From: Gemmatimonadales bacterium
GTDB lineage: Bacteria > Gemmatimonadota > Gemmatimonadetes > Gemmatimonadales > GWC2-71-9
Reading direction: 5' to 3'
NCBI GenBank assembly: GCA_041390145.1
Contig: JAWKQM010000007.1
Location: forward strand, 129,091 to 193,090
DNA length: 64,000 nucleotides
Position 1 is the stretch's first letter; each line of letters opens with the position of its first letter. The position numbers and the translations under genes were made by a program. The notes beneath the pieces were generated by a model. It was not told where the DNA came from. It did not search any database and was given only the letters and a program-made list of their open reading frames with translations. This document shows positions 1 through 8,116 of this stretch, piece after piece.

Positions 1-2
1 GC

Positions 3-83
3 GAGCATGCGAAGATGGGAGGGTTCCCTGCCAACAAAGTGTCCGAAGTGAAGGTGATCATCAGCCCGAAGACCGCGGACTAG
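3..83 (+). CDS. C-terminal fragment of an unidentified protein
   Basis: An open frame enters from the left edge and stops at the TAG at 81-83. It gives only 26 residues, ending in VKVIISPKTAD, with no recognisable motif. The frame has no internal stop and the next gene starts about 40 bases later on the same strand. It is most simply the tail of an upstream gene cut by the window edge. No function can be assigned. Confidence 0.45.
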   Translation, partial: EHAKMGGFPANKVSEVKVIISPKTAD

Positions 84-120
84 GCGGCGGCCTCGACTCC
101 CACTGGACACGGAGCGCACC

Positions 121-585
121 TTGGAACTACGCACTCCTGCCGCCGGCCACCGACGATTCGACCAGATGGCTGGTACCTGGGAAGGCGAAGAGACGATGTA
201 CCCCTCTCCCTGGGATCCGCAGGGTGGCACCGCGATCGGCCAGACGGTCGGCCGAGTCGCGGTCGGTGGCTTCGCGCTCGTCATCGATTATCAGCAGACG
301 CGAGACGGGGTTGAGACGTTTTCCGGCCACGGTGTCTACACCTTTGACCCGAAGTCAGAGCGCTACGCCATGACCTGGGTCGACTCGATCGGCTCCCCGC
401 CGGAATACTTTATCGGTACATTCACGGACGACGTTCTGGTATTGGGCCACGCTGGGCCCCCGATGCATGTCCGGATGCGCGCAGACTACTCACAACCCGA
501 CCGCATCGCATCCTCGATGGAAATGTCGGAGGACGGTCGCAGCTGGAAGAAGCTGTTCGACGCCGACTACCACCGGGTGGGGTAG
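121..585 (+). CDS. DUF1579-like protein
   Basis: A 154-residue protein without signal peptide or membrane segment. The N-terminal pattern 'RRFDQMAGTWEGEE' followed by alternating beta-type segments ('FSGHGVYTFDPKSERYAMTWVDS') and a late 'SMEMSEDGRSWKKLFDADY' fits the lipocalin-like DUF1579 family, whose role is unknown. The start is a TTG at 121 with GGAG six bases upstream (111-114); no ATG gives a better start. The downstream remnant at 633-1015 looks like an exported paralogue, so the locus may have held a tandem pair. Family assignment is by motif only. Confidence 0.7.
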   Translation: MELRTPAAGHRRFDQMAGTWEGEETMYPSPWDPQGGTAIGQTVGRVAVGGFALVIDYQQTRDGVETFSGHGVYTFDPKSERYAMTWVDSIGSPPEYFIGTFTDDVLVLGHAGPPMHVRMRADYSQPDRIASSMEMSEDGRSWKKLFDADYHRVG

Positions 586-632
586 GGCGGGCATATGCGG
601 GCCGCGTGAATCGAGGCACGACTCTCCTCACA

Positions 633-1015
633 ATGGAATCCAGCATGCGAACTCTGCTGTTCGCCGCCGCACTGGTTGCCCCTGTCGTTGCCGCGTCGGC
701 CCAGACACCCGCCGACCCGACCGTGATGGAGCGTTCCGTGGACCAATCTTCATCAACGAACAGCAGGGGCTGATCGAGATGGTCTCGGTCGGGGCCGACG
801 GCCGCCTCTGGGAGATGACTGGCCCGCTCGGCGGGGAGGTCCGCACCACGCCTCCATTCCAGACGGCCGATGGCGGCACCAGCCAGCTCCGCTTCACGCG
901 CTACAACGTGTCGGCCGACGCCTTCGAGTCGAAGATGGAGTACACGGTCGACGGTGGGCAGACGTGGTTGCCGGGGAATCACCAACAATTCCGAAGGGAG
1001 GTGTCGCCCCCATGA
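633..1015 (+). pseudogene. frameshifted exported DUF1579-like gene remnant
   Basis: A convincing signal peptide begins at the ATG at 633 or 645 (MRTLLFAAALVAPVV, cleavage after ASA and before Gln), but its frame stops at 771-773. From about 735 a second frame continues with lipocalin-like sequence ('GPIFINEQQGLIEM', then 'FESKMEYTVDGGQTWLPGN') to a stop at 1013-1015. The two halves are one continuous protein only if a frameshift near 720-770 is assumed. The joined mature part would be about 110 residues, shorter than DUF1579 proteins usually are, so a deletion is also likely. A sequencing indel is the alternative. The end overlaps the next gene's start by four bases. Confidence 0.55.
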
Positions 1016-1419
1016 TGTGCTTCCGAGCTGCGACGGTCACGATGGTAGCCGCCGTCCTTTGTCTTGTCGCTCCCCGTGGTGCGGCGGCCCAGTCGATCCC
1101 GATGCCGACCGAATGGAGCACTCACTACGCCTGGTTCCTGGTGGCGAATCCAGCGTACGTGAGCCAGGGCGAGGAGGCGGAGGCCGCGCTGACCAACGCC
1201 CATATCCAGTACCAGTTGCAGTTGCACGCGGAAGGCCATGCCATCGTCGCCGGCGGGTTTGCGCCGTTGGCGGGTGATCCGGTGATCGGACTGACGGTCC
1301 TCCGTGCGGCGACGCAGGAGGCGGCACAGGCGCTCGCTGACGCCGATCCCGCCGTGCGGGCCGGCCGGTTGCTTGCCCGGGTACGGACTTGGTGGGTGCC
1401 GACGGAGCAACTGCCCTAG
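1012..1419 (+). CDS. exported YciI-like protein
   Basis: 135 residues, beginning with a Sec signal peptide of about 27 residues ending APRGAAA before Gln. The mature part resembles the YciI-like (dimeric alpha-beta barrel) fold: a 'YAWFLVANPAYVSQG' strand, a helix with 'HIQYQLQLHAEGHAIVAGGFA' and a late 'ADADPAVRAGRL' typical of YCII-related domains, where incoming residues flank a small active-site cleft. GGGAGG at 996-1001 supports the ATG at 1012. The protein is predicted to be periplasmic, which is unusual for YciI relatives. Substrate unknown. Confidence 0.7.
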   Translation: MMCFRAATVTMVAAVLCLVAPRGAAAQSIPMPTEWSTHYAWFLVANPAYVSQGEEAEAALTNAHIQYQLQLHAEGHAIVAGGFAPLAGDPVIGLTVLRAATQEAAQALADADPAVRAGRLLARVRTWWVPTEQLP

Positions 1420-1502
1420 AGTTCGGCACGCGGTGGCTCTGCGGACCGGACTGACGCGTTCCACTTCGCGACTGTGCGAATCCGCCCCGCCCGCTCGTCA
1501 CG

Positions 1503-1519
1503 ATGGATAGACCATCCAT
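1503..1519. repeat. short inverted repeat before the PAS gene
   Basis: ATGGAT (1503-1508) and ATCCAT (1514-1519) form a perfect 6-bp inverted repeat around a 5-base centre, 18 bases upstream of the PAS-protein start at 1537. It could be an operator or simply chance; no promoter box stands out beside it. Confidence 0.25.
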
Positions 1520-1536
1520 GTGAGCGGGAGCCGCCA

Positions 1537-1986
1537 ATGCGGGATCAGCACCGCAGCAAGCAGGAACTGATCAACGAGAACACCGATCTCCGCAAGCAGG
1601 TGGCCGACCTGAAGCAGGCCGCCAGTGAGCGCCGCCGGGTGGAAGACACCTTGCGGCACGATCGCGAACTCCTTCGCGCCCTCCTCGACCAGGCCCCGCA
1701 TCCCCTCTGTCTCCTCGACAGCAACGCCGTGCCGCTCCTGGTCAACCGCGCGTTTGCCGAGCTGTTGGGGTACCGCTCACCAGGAGAGCTGATCCGTCTG
1801 GGCAGCGCACTTGGGCTCGTGTTCGGTGACCCCTCACGTGCAAGTGGGCAACCAGGTGGGATGGCCAGCGAGATCACCTTCCGCCGCAGCGACGGCGGCG
1901 CGCTGACCACCCCCGTGCTTTCGACCGTCGTGCCCCGCACCGATCTTCTCGCCATCACGGTGTTGACCAACCAGCAACTGGTCTGA
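1537..1986 (+). CDS. small stand-alone PAS-domain protein
   Basis: 149 residues. Residues about 5-45 are a charged heptad-like helix (KQELINENTDLRKQVADLKQ) likely to form a coiled coil. Residues about 48-145 form a PAS domain ('LLRALLDQAPHPLCLLDSNAVP', 'NRAFAELLGYRSPGELI') ending on the terminal beta strand 'LLAITVLTN'. No kinase, cyclase or HTH output domain follows, so it may be a sensor or partner subunit that acts by dimerisation. The ATG at 1537 has GGGAG at 1526-1530. Neighbours do not reveal a partner. Confidence 0.75.
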   Translation: MRDQHRSKQELINENTDLRKQVADLKQAASERRRVEDTLRHDRELLRALLDQAPHPLCLLDSNAVPLLVNRAFAELLGYRSPGELIRLGSALGLVFGDPSRASGQPGGMASEITFRRSDGGALTTPVLSTVVPRTDLLAITVLTNQQLV

Positions 1987-2011
1987 GCCTCGCGGCGGCG
2001 TCGTCGAGCGC

Positions 2012-2017
2012 TAGATT
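2012..2017 (+). promoter_or_regulatory. putative -10 box next to the permease start
   Basis: TAGATT lies five bases before the GTG start of the permease at 2023. The only purine-rich segment, GGAGG at 2018-2022, directly abuts the start and is too close to act as a normal ribosome-binding site. The arrangement would fit a leaderless or almost leaderless transcript. Similar boxes precede the genes at 29503 and 55927. Confidence 0.3.
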
Positions 2018-2022
2018 GGAGG

Positions 2023-3309
2023 GTGGCCACACCCGCGCAGCCTACCCTCGTTCGTGCCCTCGGCCGGCGCGACCTCACTGCCTTTGCCGTCAACCGTGTT
2101 ATCGGTGGCGGCATCTTCGGCATTCCTGCCATCCTTTACCTCGCCGTCGGCCCCTTCAGTGTGTGGGCCATCGTCCTCGCCGGTCTGGTGGTCCTCGGCG
2201 TGACACTCTGCTTCGCCGAAGTGGGCAGCGCCTTCCGGGACACGGGAGGGCCGTATCTCTACGCGTACGAAACATTCGGCCCCGTCGTCGGGTTCGAGAT
2301 CGGTTGGCTGATGTGGGTGACGCAGCTCGGTGGTTTCGCCGCGGTCACCAACCTCTTTGTCGACTATCTCGGCTGGTTCGCGCCGACTCTCTCGACCGGT
2401 CCCTGGCGGATCGCCATCATCACCGGTCTCGTCGTCCTGCTCACCACGATCAACGTCCTCGGCGTGCGGCGCGCCGGAACCGTCAACAACATTGTCACGC
2501 TTGCCAAGCTCATCCCGCTCGCCCTGTTCGTGCTCGCCGGGTTGTTCTTCGTCGAGGGGGCCCGGCTGATTCCCTCGGCCGTGCCGGCACCCGCCGCGCT
2601 CTCTGGCGCCGTGCTGCTCGCCATCTACGCCTTCAGCGGCTTCGAGGTGCTCGGGGTGCCCAGCGGCGAGGTACGTGATCCGGAACGGACGATTCCGTTC
2701 TCCTTCCTGGCCGGTCTCGGCATCGTGGCGCTCGTCTATGTGGGGGTACAGGTGGTGGCGGTGGGGACGCTCCCTGATCTCGGACACTCGGCCCGCCCGC
2801 TGGCGGACGCCGCCGAGCGCGTCTTCGGGCCCGTCGGTGCCCTCGTGATGGTCGTCGGCGCACTGCTCTCCACACTCGGAGTTGCGCACGCGATCCTCCT
2901 CGGGGCCGGCCGGATGCCGTTCGCCATGGCCGAGCGCCGCCAGCTGCCGGCGCGGATCGCCGCGGTGCACCCGCGCTACCAGACCCCGTACCTGGGCCTC
3001 GTGGTGTCGGGAGTGGGCATGCTCCTCTTCACGGTCGTGACCACCTTCGCGTCCGCCGTCTCGATCACGGTGGGCCTGCGGGTCATCGTCTACATCGTGA
3101 CCTGCGCGGCACTGCCTGTATTGCGCCGCGACGGCACGCGGTCGCCGGCCGCTTTCCGCGCCCCGGCCGGGACCGCCCTGGCAATCGCCTGTGTGCTCGT
3201 GTGCCTCGGTTTGCTGGCGTCGCGACCGAGGGGGGATATCATACAACTGGCCGTCGTGCTGGCACTCGGCTGGCTGGCGTGGCTGGCGGCGTCCCGCCGC
3301 GGCAACTGA
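2023..3309 (+). CDS. APC-superfamily amino acid permease
   Basis: 428 residues, nearly all hydrophobic, with about 12 predicted membrane helices. The N-terminal 'VNRVIGGGIFGIPAILY' is the typical unwound TM1 of the amino acid-polyamine-organocation superfamily, where substrate backbone groups bind, and 'YAFSGFEVLGVPSGEVRDPERTIP' is the matching TM6/7 region with its conserved ERTIP-like loop. It probably carries out inner-membrane uptake or exchange of amino acids or related amines. The specific substrate cannot be read from the sequence. GTG start chosen because it directly precedes the conserved N terminus. Confidence 0.88.
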   Translation: MATPAQPTLVRALGRRDLTAFAVNRVIGGGIFGIPAILYLAVGPFSVWAIVLAGLVVLGVTLCFAEVGSAFRDTGGPYLYAYETFGPVVGFEIGWLMWVTQLGGFAAVTNLFVDYLGWFAPTLSTGPWRIAIITGLVVLLTTINVLGVRRAGTVNNIVTLAKLIPLALFVLAGLFFVEGARLIPSAVPAPAALSGAVLLAIYAFSGFEVLGVPSGEVRDPERTIPFSFLAGLGIVALVYVGVQVVAVGTLPDLGHSARPLADAAERVFGPVGALVMVVGALLSTLGVAHAILLGAGRMPFAMAERRQLPARIAAVHPRYQTPYLGLVVSGVGMLLFTVVTTFASAVSITVGLRVIVYIVTCAALPVLRRDGTRSPAAFRAPAGTALAIACVLVCLGLLASRPRGDIIQLAVVLALGWLAWLAASRRGN

Positions 3310-3328
3310 CTCTGCTCAGGAGGCGCAC

Positions 3329-3742
3329 ATGGGTCGTTCGATTCTTGGTGTCCTCGCCGGACTGGTCGTCGGAATGGTGCTGGTCGCGCTGGTTGAGACG
3401 CTCGGCATGCGGTTGATTCCTCCGCCGCCCGGGATGGACCCGACGGATCCCGCATCGATCGCCGCCGCGATGCGGAATCTCCCCGTCGGATCATTCCTCT
3501 TTGTCCTCGCCGCGTGGTTCCTGGGCACCGGGGTCGGCGCCAGCACGGCGATGCGGTTCGCCAGAAGCGACGCGCGATGGCCGGGCCTCGTCGTCGGGGG
3601 TGTCATCCTGGTGGCCACCCTGTACAATCTCTGGGTCATCCCTCATCCGTTGTGGGTGGCGGTGGTCGGCGTGGTCGGCATCATCCTCATCACGCTCGTG
3701 GCTGCCCGGCCGCGCGGCACGGTCACCAGCCCAGGGGAGTGA
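3329..3742 (+). CDS. four-helix membrane protein of unknown function
   Basis: 137 residues with four predicted membrane helices (about 4-24, 48-70, 84-105, 107-126) and a Pro-rich periplasmic loop 'RLIPPPPGMDPTDP' after helix 1. The ATG at 3329 has a strong CAGGAGG at 3317-3323. It lies 19 bases after the permease and six bases before the LemA gene, so it is probably co-transcribed with them. No family function is known to me. Confidence 0.75.
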   Translation: MGRSILGVLAGLVVGMVLVALVETLGMRLIPPPPGMDPTDPASIAAAMRNLPVGSFLFVLAAWFLGTGVGASTAMRFARSDARWPGLVVGGVILVATLYNLWVIPHPLWVAVVGVVGIILITLVAARPRGTVTSPGE

Positions 3743-3747
3743 GCCCG

Positions 3748-4305
3748 ATGACAATCCTGATCCTCCTCGCGGTGGCCGTGGCGATCTACGCCACCGTCAC
3801 CTTCAACGCCCTGACCCGCCTCCGCCAGCTCACGGACAACGCCTGGGCCGACATTGATGTGCAGCTGAAGCGCCGCCACGATCTCATCCCGTCGCTGGTG
3901 GCCACGGTCAAGGGACACGCCGGCTATGAGCGGGGGACCCTCGACGCGGTGGTCGAGGCGCGAAACCGTGCCGTGAGCGCCGGCGGCCCAGCCGCGGCCG
4001 GAGAGGCCGAACGGGTGCTGTCCAGCGCCGTGCGGCAGATCTTCGTCCTGGCGGAGGCGTATCCCGAGCTCCAGGCCGGCGAGAGCTACCTGGCGCTGCA
4101 GAAGAGCCTGACCGACATCGAGGACCACATCCAGAACGCGCGCCGCTACTACAACGCGGTGGTGCGCGACCGGAACACGAAGGTGCAGCAGTTTCCCTCG
4201 AATCTGATCGCGGGGGCGTTCCGGTTCCGGGAGGCGGAGTTCTTCGGCCTGAGCGACCGGGGGGAGGGTGCCGTGCCCACCATCGACCTGGAGGGACCGA
4301 AGTGA
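3748..4305 (+). CDS. LemA family protein
   Basis: 185 residues: an N-terminal membrane anchor (about 2-20) followed by a long helical region with the LemA signature 'LTDNAWADIDVQLKRRHDLIPSLV', then 'LQKSLTDIEDHIQNARRYYNAVVRDRN'. LemA proteins are anchored helical bundles of poorly defined role. They are often encoded beside DUF2207 or TPM-domain membrane proteins, and here the DUF2207 gene overlaps by four bases (GTGA at 4302-4305). The start is the ATG at 3748, five bases after the preceding stop. Confidence 0.93.
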   Translation: MTILILLAVAVAIYATVTFNALTRLRQLTDNAWADIDVQLKRRHDLIPSLVATVKGHAGYERGTLDAVVEARNRAVSAGGPAAAGEAERVLSSAVRQIFVLAEAYPELQAGESYLALQKSLTDIEDHIQNARRYYNAVVRDRNTKVQQFPSNLIAGAFRFREAEFFGLSDRGEGAVPTIDLEGPK

Positions 4306-6017
4306 GGCGGCTCGGGTTCGTCCTCGCCCTCGGCCTCTCCCTCATCGCGACGCCGGGCTCGGCGCAGCGGTCGCTGGCCATCAAGCAGTTCGATGCGCAC
4401 ATCGTCGTCGGCCTGGACGGCACTGTCGACGTGTCCGAGAAGATCACGGTGGCGTTCAGCGGCCAGTGGAACGGGGTCTACCGAACGGTGCCCGTGGAGT
4501 ACCGGACCCCGCAGGGATTCTCGTGGACCTTGCGGCTGGAGGACATCAGCGCCACCGACGAGAACGGCACGGCGCTCAAGGTGGAGCGTTCACGCGAGCG
4601 CCACTACCTGAAGTTGAAGATCTGGGTGCCCGGCGCGAACAACGCCACCAAGGTGGTCGTCCTCCACTACAAGGCGACGAACGGGCTCCGGTTCTTTGAG
4701 GATCACGACGAGCTCTACTGGAACATCACCGGCGACGAATGGGACGTGCCGATTGAATCGGTTTCGGCGCGGATCGACCTGCCCCCCACCGTCTCGGGGG
4801 TGCGGGCCATTGCGTTTGATGGAGCCTACGGATCCACGTCGCAGAACGCCGAGGTAGCGATCGACGGGTCCGAGGTCACCGTCACCATGGCGCAACCGCT
4901 CGGCTTCCACGAGGGCGTGACGGCGGTGGTCGGCTGGAACAAGGGCGTGATTGCCGAGCCCACGTCGGTCGAGCGGGCCACCGGGTTCCTGGCCAGCAAC
5001 TGGCCGCTGGGCATTCCGGTCCTGGTGTTCTTCGGAATGCTCACCCTCTGGCGCCGGACGGGGCGCGACCCGGAAGAGCGCCCCATCGGGGTGCGGTACG
5101 ACCCGCCGAAGGGGCTGACCCCCGCCGAGGCGGGGACGATGATCGACGAGAAGGTGGACATGCGTGACATCACCGCCACCATCGTCGACCTGGCGGTGCA
5201 GGGCTATCTGAAGATCGAGGAAAAGCAGGAGAACGTCCTTTTCGGGCTCTTCAAGCATCAGGAGTATGTCTTCCATCGGCTGGACCCGAAGCCGGGCGCG
5301 CGGCCGCTGGAACGGCACGAGGATTTTGTCCTGGAAGGGATGTTCCGGCACGGGAAACGAACGGTGGAGCTGTCGGACCTCGAAGATGAGTTCTACACCT
5401 ATCTGTCCCGGATCAAGAACTCCACGTTCGACCGGCTGGTGGATCGCGGGTTGTACCGGTCGCGGCCCGACCGGGTGCGGGCGGCCTGGATGGTGGGGGC
5501 CGTGGTGCTCACTTTTCCCGTCGCCATGATCGGCGCCTTCATTGGGGACAAGTTCGGGATGTCCCCGGTGGCCTTCATCCTGGCGGCGGTCATCAGCGGC
5601 GTGATCGTCCTCGCCTTCGGCTACTTCATGCCGGCGCGGACGGTGGCGGGTGCGCGCGCCTACGAAGACACTCGCGGCTTCGAGGAGTTCCTCCGTCGGG
5701 TGGACAGCGATCGCTATGCACGGGTCGTCAAGACGCCGGAGATGTTCGAGAAGTTCTTGCCCTACGCCATGGCGTTCGGGGTGGAAGCCAAGTGGGCCAA
5801 GGCCTTTGACGACATCTACAAGGAGCCACCGACCTGGTACGTGGGGACCAACATGTCAGGGTTCAACGCGCGGAGCTTCTCGTCGCGCATCTCCACCCTC
5901 TCCACCCGGGCCGGGAGCACCATGAGTTCCTCGCCTCGGAGCTCCAGCGGGTCGGGGTTCGGGGGCGGCGGATCGTCCGGTGGGGGCGGAGGCGGGGGCG
6001 GGGGCGGCGGATTCTGA
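4302..6017 (+). CDS. DUF2207 membrane protein with glycine-rich tail
   Basis: 571 residues from a GTG start overlapping lemA. A signal peptide (1-22, ending GSA before Gln) leads into an extracytoplasmic DUF2207 domain (about 25-220, 'GLDGTVDVSEKITVAF', 'GVYRTVPVEYR'). Membrane helices follow at about 226-248, 395-415 and 420-443, with a cytoplasmic segment between the first and second. The last 20 residues are almost all glycine and end in Phe. Such tails are common in LemA-linked DUF2207/YgcG-type proteins. A role in envelope stress or membrane organisation is likely but unproven. Confidence 0.9.
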   Translation: MRRLGFVLALGLSLIATPGSAQRSLAIKQFDAHIVVGLDGTVDVSEKITVAFSGQWNGVYRTVPVEYRTPQGFSWTLRLEDISATDENGTALKVERSRERHYLKLKIWVPGANNATKVVVLHYKATNGLRFFEDHDELYWNITGDEWDVPIESVSARIDLPPTVSGVRAIAFDGAYGSTSQNAEVAIDGSEVTVTMAQPLGFHEGVTAVVGWNKGVIAEPTSVERATGFLASNWPLGIPVLVFFGMLTLWRRTGRDPEERPIGVRYDPPKGLTPAEAGTMIDEKVDMRDITATIVDLAVQGYLKIEEKQENVLFGLFKHQEYVFHRLDPKPGARPLERHEDFVLEGMFRHGKRTVELSDLEDEFYTYLSRIKNSTFDRLVDRGLYRSRPDRVRAAWMVGAVVLTFPVAMIGAFIGDKFGMSPVAFILAAVISGVIVLAFGYFMPARTVAGARAYEDTRGFEEFLRRVDSDRYARVVKTPEMFEKFLPYAMAFGVEAKWAKAFDDIYKEPPTWYVGTNMSGFNARSFSSRISTLSTRAGSTMSSSPRSSSGSGFGGGGSSGGGGGGGGGGGF

Positions 6018-6052
6018 ACGCGCCCGGCGTCTGCCCGGGCAAGGAGGACAAC

Positions 6053-6691
6053 ATGCAGGTCGGCATCATCGGCTCCGGCATCGTGGGACAGACACTCGGG
6101 CGCGGGTTCCTCGCTCACGGCCACTCCGTCATGCTGGGCACCCGCACCCCCGCCAAGCTGTCGGAGTGGGCAGCGAACACCCCCGGCGGGCGGGTCGGGA
6201 GCAGCACCGAGGCCGTCCAGTTCGGCGAGCTGCTGGTCCTGGCGGTCAAGGGCACCGCCGCGCTGCTGGCGCTCCAGTCGGTCGCGGCCGAGGACCTGGC
6301 CGGAAAAGTGGTCATCGACGCGACGAACCCGATCGTGGACGGCCTCCCGGAACACGGTCTGCTCCGGTTCTTCACCACGCCGGAAGACTCCCTCATGGAG
6401 CGGCTCCAGCGGGAATTTCCCTACACCAGGTTCGTGAAGGCGTTTAACAGCGTCGGGAACGCCCGCATGGTCAACCCCGACTTCCCGCAGGGACCGCCGA
6501 CCATGTTCATCTGCGGCAGCGACGCCAAGGCGAAGCAGGTCGTCACGTCGGTCCTGGAGCAGTTCGGCTGGGAGAGCGAGGACATGGGGGGCGTGGAGTC
6601 CGCGCGCGCCATCGAGCCACTCTGCATCCTCTGGTGCCTTCCGGGGTTCCTCCGCGGCGAGTGGACCCACGCCTTCAAGCTGTTGCGTTAG
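6053..6691 (+). CDS. F420-dependent-type NADP oxidoreductase
   Basis: 212 residues with an N-terminal Rossmann motif 'GIIGSGIVGQTLGRGF' and an arginine-containing second strand 'MLGTRTP', which suits binding of the NADP(H) phosphate. 'VVIDATNP' and 'KAFNSVGNARMVNP' are typical of the NADP oxidoreductase coenzyme F420-dependent family. Many bacterial members do not use F420, so the cofactor and substrate remain open. The ATG at 6053 has AGGAGG just upstream. The MoaD-like gene starts eight bases after its stop. Confidence 0.82.
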   Translation: MQVGIIGSGIVGQTLGRGFLAHGHSVMLGTRTPAKLSEWAANTPGGRVGSSTEAVQFGELLVLAVKGTAALLALQSVAAEDLAGKVVIDATNPIVDGLPEHGLLRFFTTPEDSLMERLQREFPYTRFVKAFNSVGNARMVNPDFPQGPPTMFICGSDAKAKQVVTSVLEQFGWESEDMGGVESARAIEPLCILWCLPGFLRGEWTHAFKLLR

Positions 6692-6699
6692 GGGCCACC

Positions 6700-6969
6700 A
6701 TGCCGACGGTCGCGTTCACCGAGAATATTCAGCGCCACGTGGCCTGTCCCCCGACGGAGGTCGCGGGCGGCACGGTGCGCGAGGTGCTCGACGCCGTGTT
6801 TGCCGGAAACCCGCTGGCTCGCGGATACGTCCTCGATGAGCAGGGTGAGCTGCGGAAGCACATGGCCATCTTCCTCGACGGCCGAATGGTCCGGGACCGG
6901 GGAGGGCTGACCGACCCGGTGCGGCCCGATTCAAAGCTGTACGTCATGCAGGCGCTCTCCGGGGGCTGA
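6700..6969 (+). CDS. MoaD/ThiS-like ubiquitin-fold protein
   Basis: 89 residues ending in the diagnostic Gly-Gly ('MQALSGG'), with a beta-grasp pattern: 'TVAFTENIQRHV', 'GTVREVLDAVFAGNP' and 'AIFLDGRMVRDRGGL'. Proteins of this fold are adenylated at the C-terminal Gly and carry sulfur for molybdopterin, thiamine or other biosynthesis, or act as protein modifiers. No MoaE, ThiF or ThiG lies nearby. Instead the next gene, 28 bases on, encodes a BNR-repeat protein. The start is the ATG at 6700. Confidence 0.85.
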   Translation: MPTVAFTENIQRHVACPPTEVAGGTVREVLDAVFAGNPLARGYVLDEQGELRKHMAIFLDGRMVRDRGGLTDPVRPDSKLYVMQALSGG

Positions 6970-6997
6970 CCATTCTCCGAACGGAGGTTTCCACGCC

Positions 6998-8113
6998 ATG
7001 AGCACGCGTCTCTATGCCGCTACCCGCAAGGGCCTGTTCCAGGTCGAGCGCGGCAAGTCGAGATGGACCGTCAAGAAGACGCACTTCCTCGGCGACAACG
7101 CCACCATGATGCTGCCCGACACGCGGGATGGGACAGTCTACGTGGCACTGGGGCATGGGCATTTCGGCGTCAAGCTCCACCGGCTGCGCCAAGGGGCGCG
7201 GAAGTGGGAGGAAATCACGACCCCGGCCCTGCCCCCGCGGCCCGAGGGCACGGCGCCGCGCGTGGACCCGATGGGACGCACGATTCCCGACAGTGTGCAG
7301 CTGATCTGGGCGCTCGAGCCGGCCGACCCCGCGCGGCCCGGGTCGCTCTGGTGCGGGACGATCCCCGGCGGTCTCTTCCGCTCCGACGACGGGGGTATGA
7401 CCTGGGAGCTCAATCGCGCGCTCTGGGACCACCCGAAGCGGCTCGAGTGGGTGGGCGGCGGGGCGGACTACCCCGGCATCCACTCGGTCAGCGTGGATCC
7501 GCGCGACCCTCGGCGGGTGTTGGTGGGCGTCTCGACCGGCGGGGTCTGGGCCACCACCGACGGGGGCGCCTCCTGGACCATCAGCAGCCACGGGATGCGC
7601 GCGGACTATTTCCCCCCGGAACAGACCCACGATCCGCACGTGCAGGATGTGCACCGGCTCGTGCAGTGCCCCGCACAGCCGGCGGAATGGTGGGTACAGC
7701 ACCACAACGGGATCTTCCGGTCCACCGACGACGCCGCGTCGTGGCGCGAGCTCCAGGTGGCACCATCGTCGTTCGGATTTGCGGTGGTGGTCCATCCACG
7801 TGACGGCGGTACGGCCTGGTTCGTCCCAGGCACCAGCGATCAGCGCCGGATCCCCGTGGACGGGCACGTCATCGTGAACCGCACACGCGACGGGGGGAAG
7901 ACGTTCGAAGCCCTCACCAAGGGGCTGCCGCAGCGACATGCGTACGACATCACCTACCGGCACGGGCTCGACATCGATGCCACCGGCGACCGACTCGCGT
8001 TCGGCACCACGACCGGGTCGCTCTGGGTGACGGAAGACCAGGGCGACTCCTGGCAGACGATCTCCGAACACCTTCCGCCGGTGTACTGCGTCCGGTTTGC
8101 GGGCCCGGCGTAA
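6998..8113 (+). CDS. BNR/sialidase-fold repeat protein
   Basis: 371 residues without a signal peptide. Repeated Asp-box motifs are visible: 'RSDDGGMTWE', 'ATTDGGASWT', 'RSTDDAASWRE', 'RTRDGGKTFE' and 'VTEDQGDSWQ', as in six- or seven-bladed exo-alpha-sialidase/Ycf48-like beta propellers. Sialidase catalytic residues are not evident, so it is unlikely to be a sialidase. It appears cytosolic and follows a MoaD-like gene in what looks like one operon, suggesting that the two proteins work together. An upstream GGAGG near 6981 supports the ATG at 6998. Confidence 0.82.
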   Translation: MSTRLYAATRKGLFQVERGKSRWTVKKTHFLGDNATMMLPDTRDGTVYVALGHGHFGVKLHRLRQGARKWEEITTPALPPRPEGTAPRVDPMGRTIPDSVQLIWALEPADPARPGSLWCGTIPGGLFRSDDGGMTWELNRALWDHPKRLEWVGGGADYPGIHSVSVDPRDPRRVLVGVSTGGVWATTDGGASWTISSHGMRADYFPPEQTHDPHVQDVHRLVQCPAQPAEWWVQHHNGIFRSTDDAASWRELQVAPSSFGFAVVVHPRDGGTAWFVPGTSDQRRIPVDGHVIVNRTRDGGKTFEALTKGLPQRHAYDITYRHGLDIDATGDRLAFGTTTGSLWVTEDQGDSWQTISEHLPPVYCVRFAGPA

Positions 8114-8116
8114 CGG

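Noticed and set aside
2011..3246. A 411-codon minus-strand frame opposite the permease
   Set aside because: The plus-strand reading is a clear APC transporter; the antisense frame has charged low-complexity composition.
5955..6014. G-rich tract resembling a DNA repeat
   Set aside because: It is the in-frame Gly-rich tail of the DUF2207 protein, common in that family.
6998..8113. A true sialidase
   Set aside because: Asp boxes are present, but the arginine triad and Asp/Tyr/Glu catalytic set are not apparent, and no signal peptide is seen.
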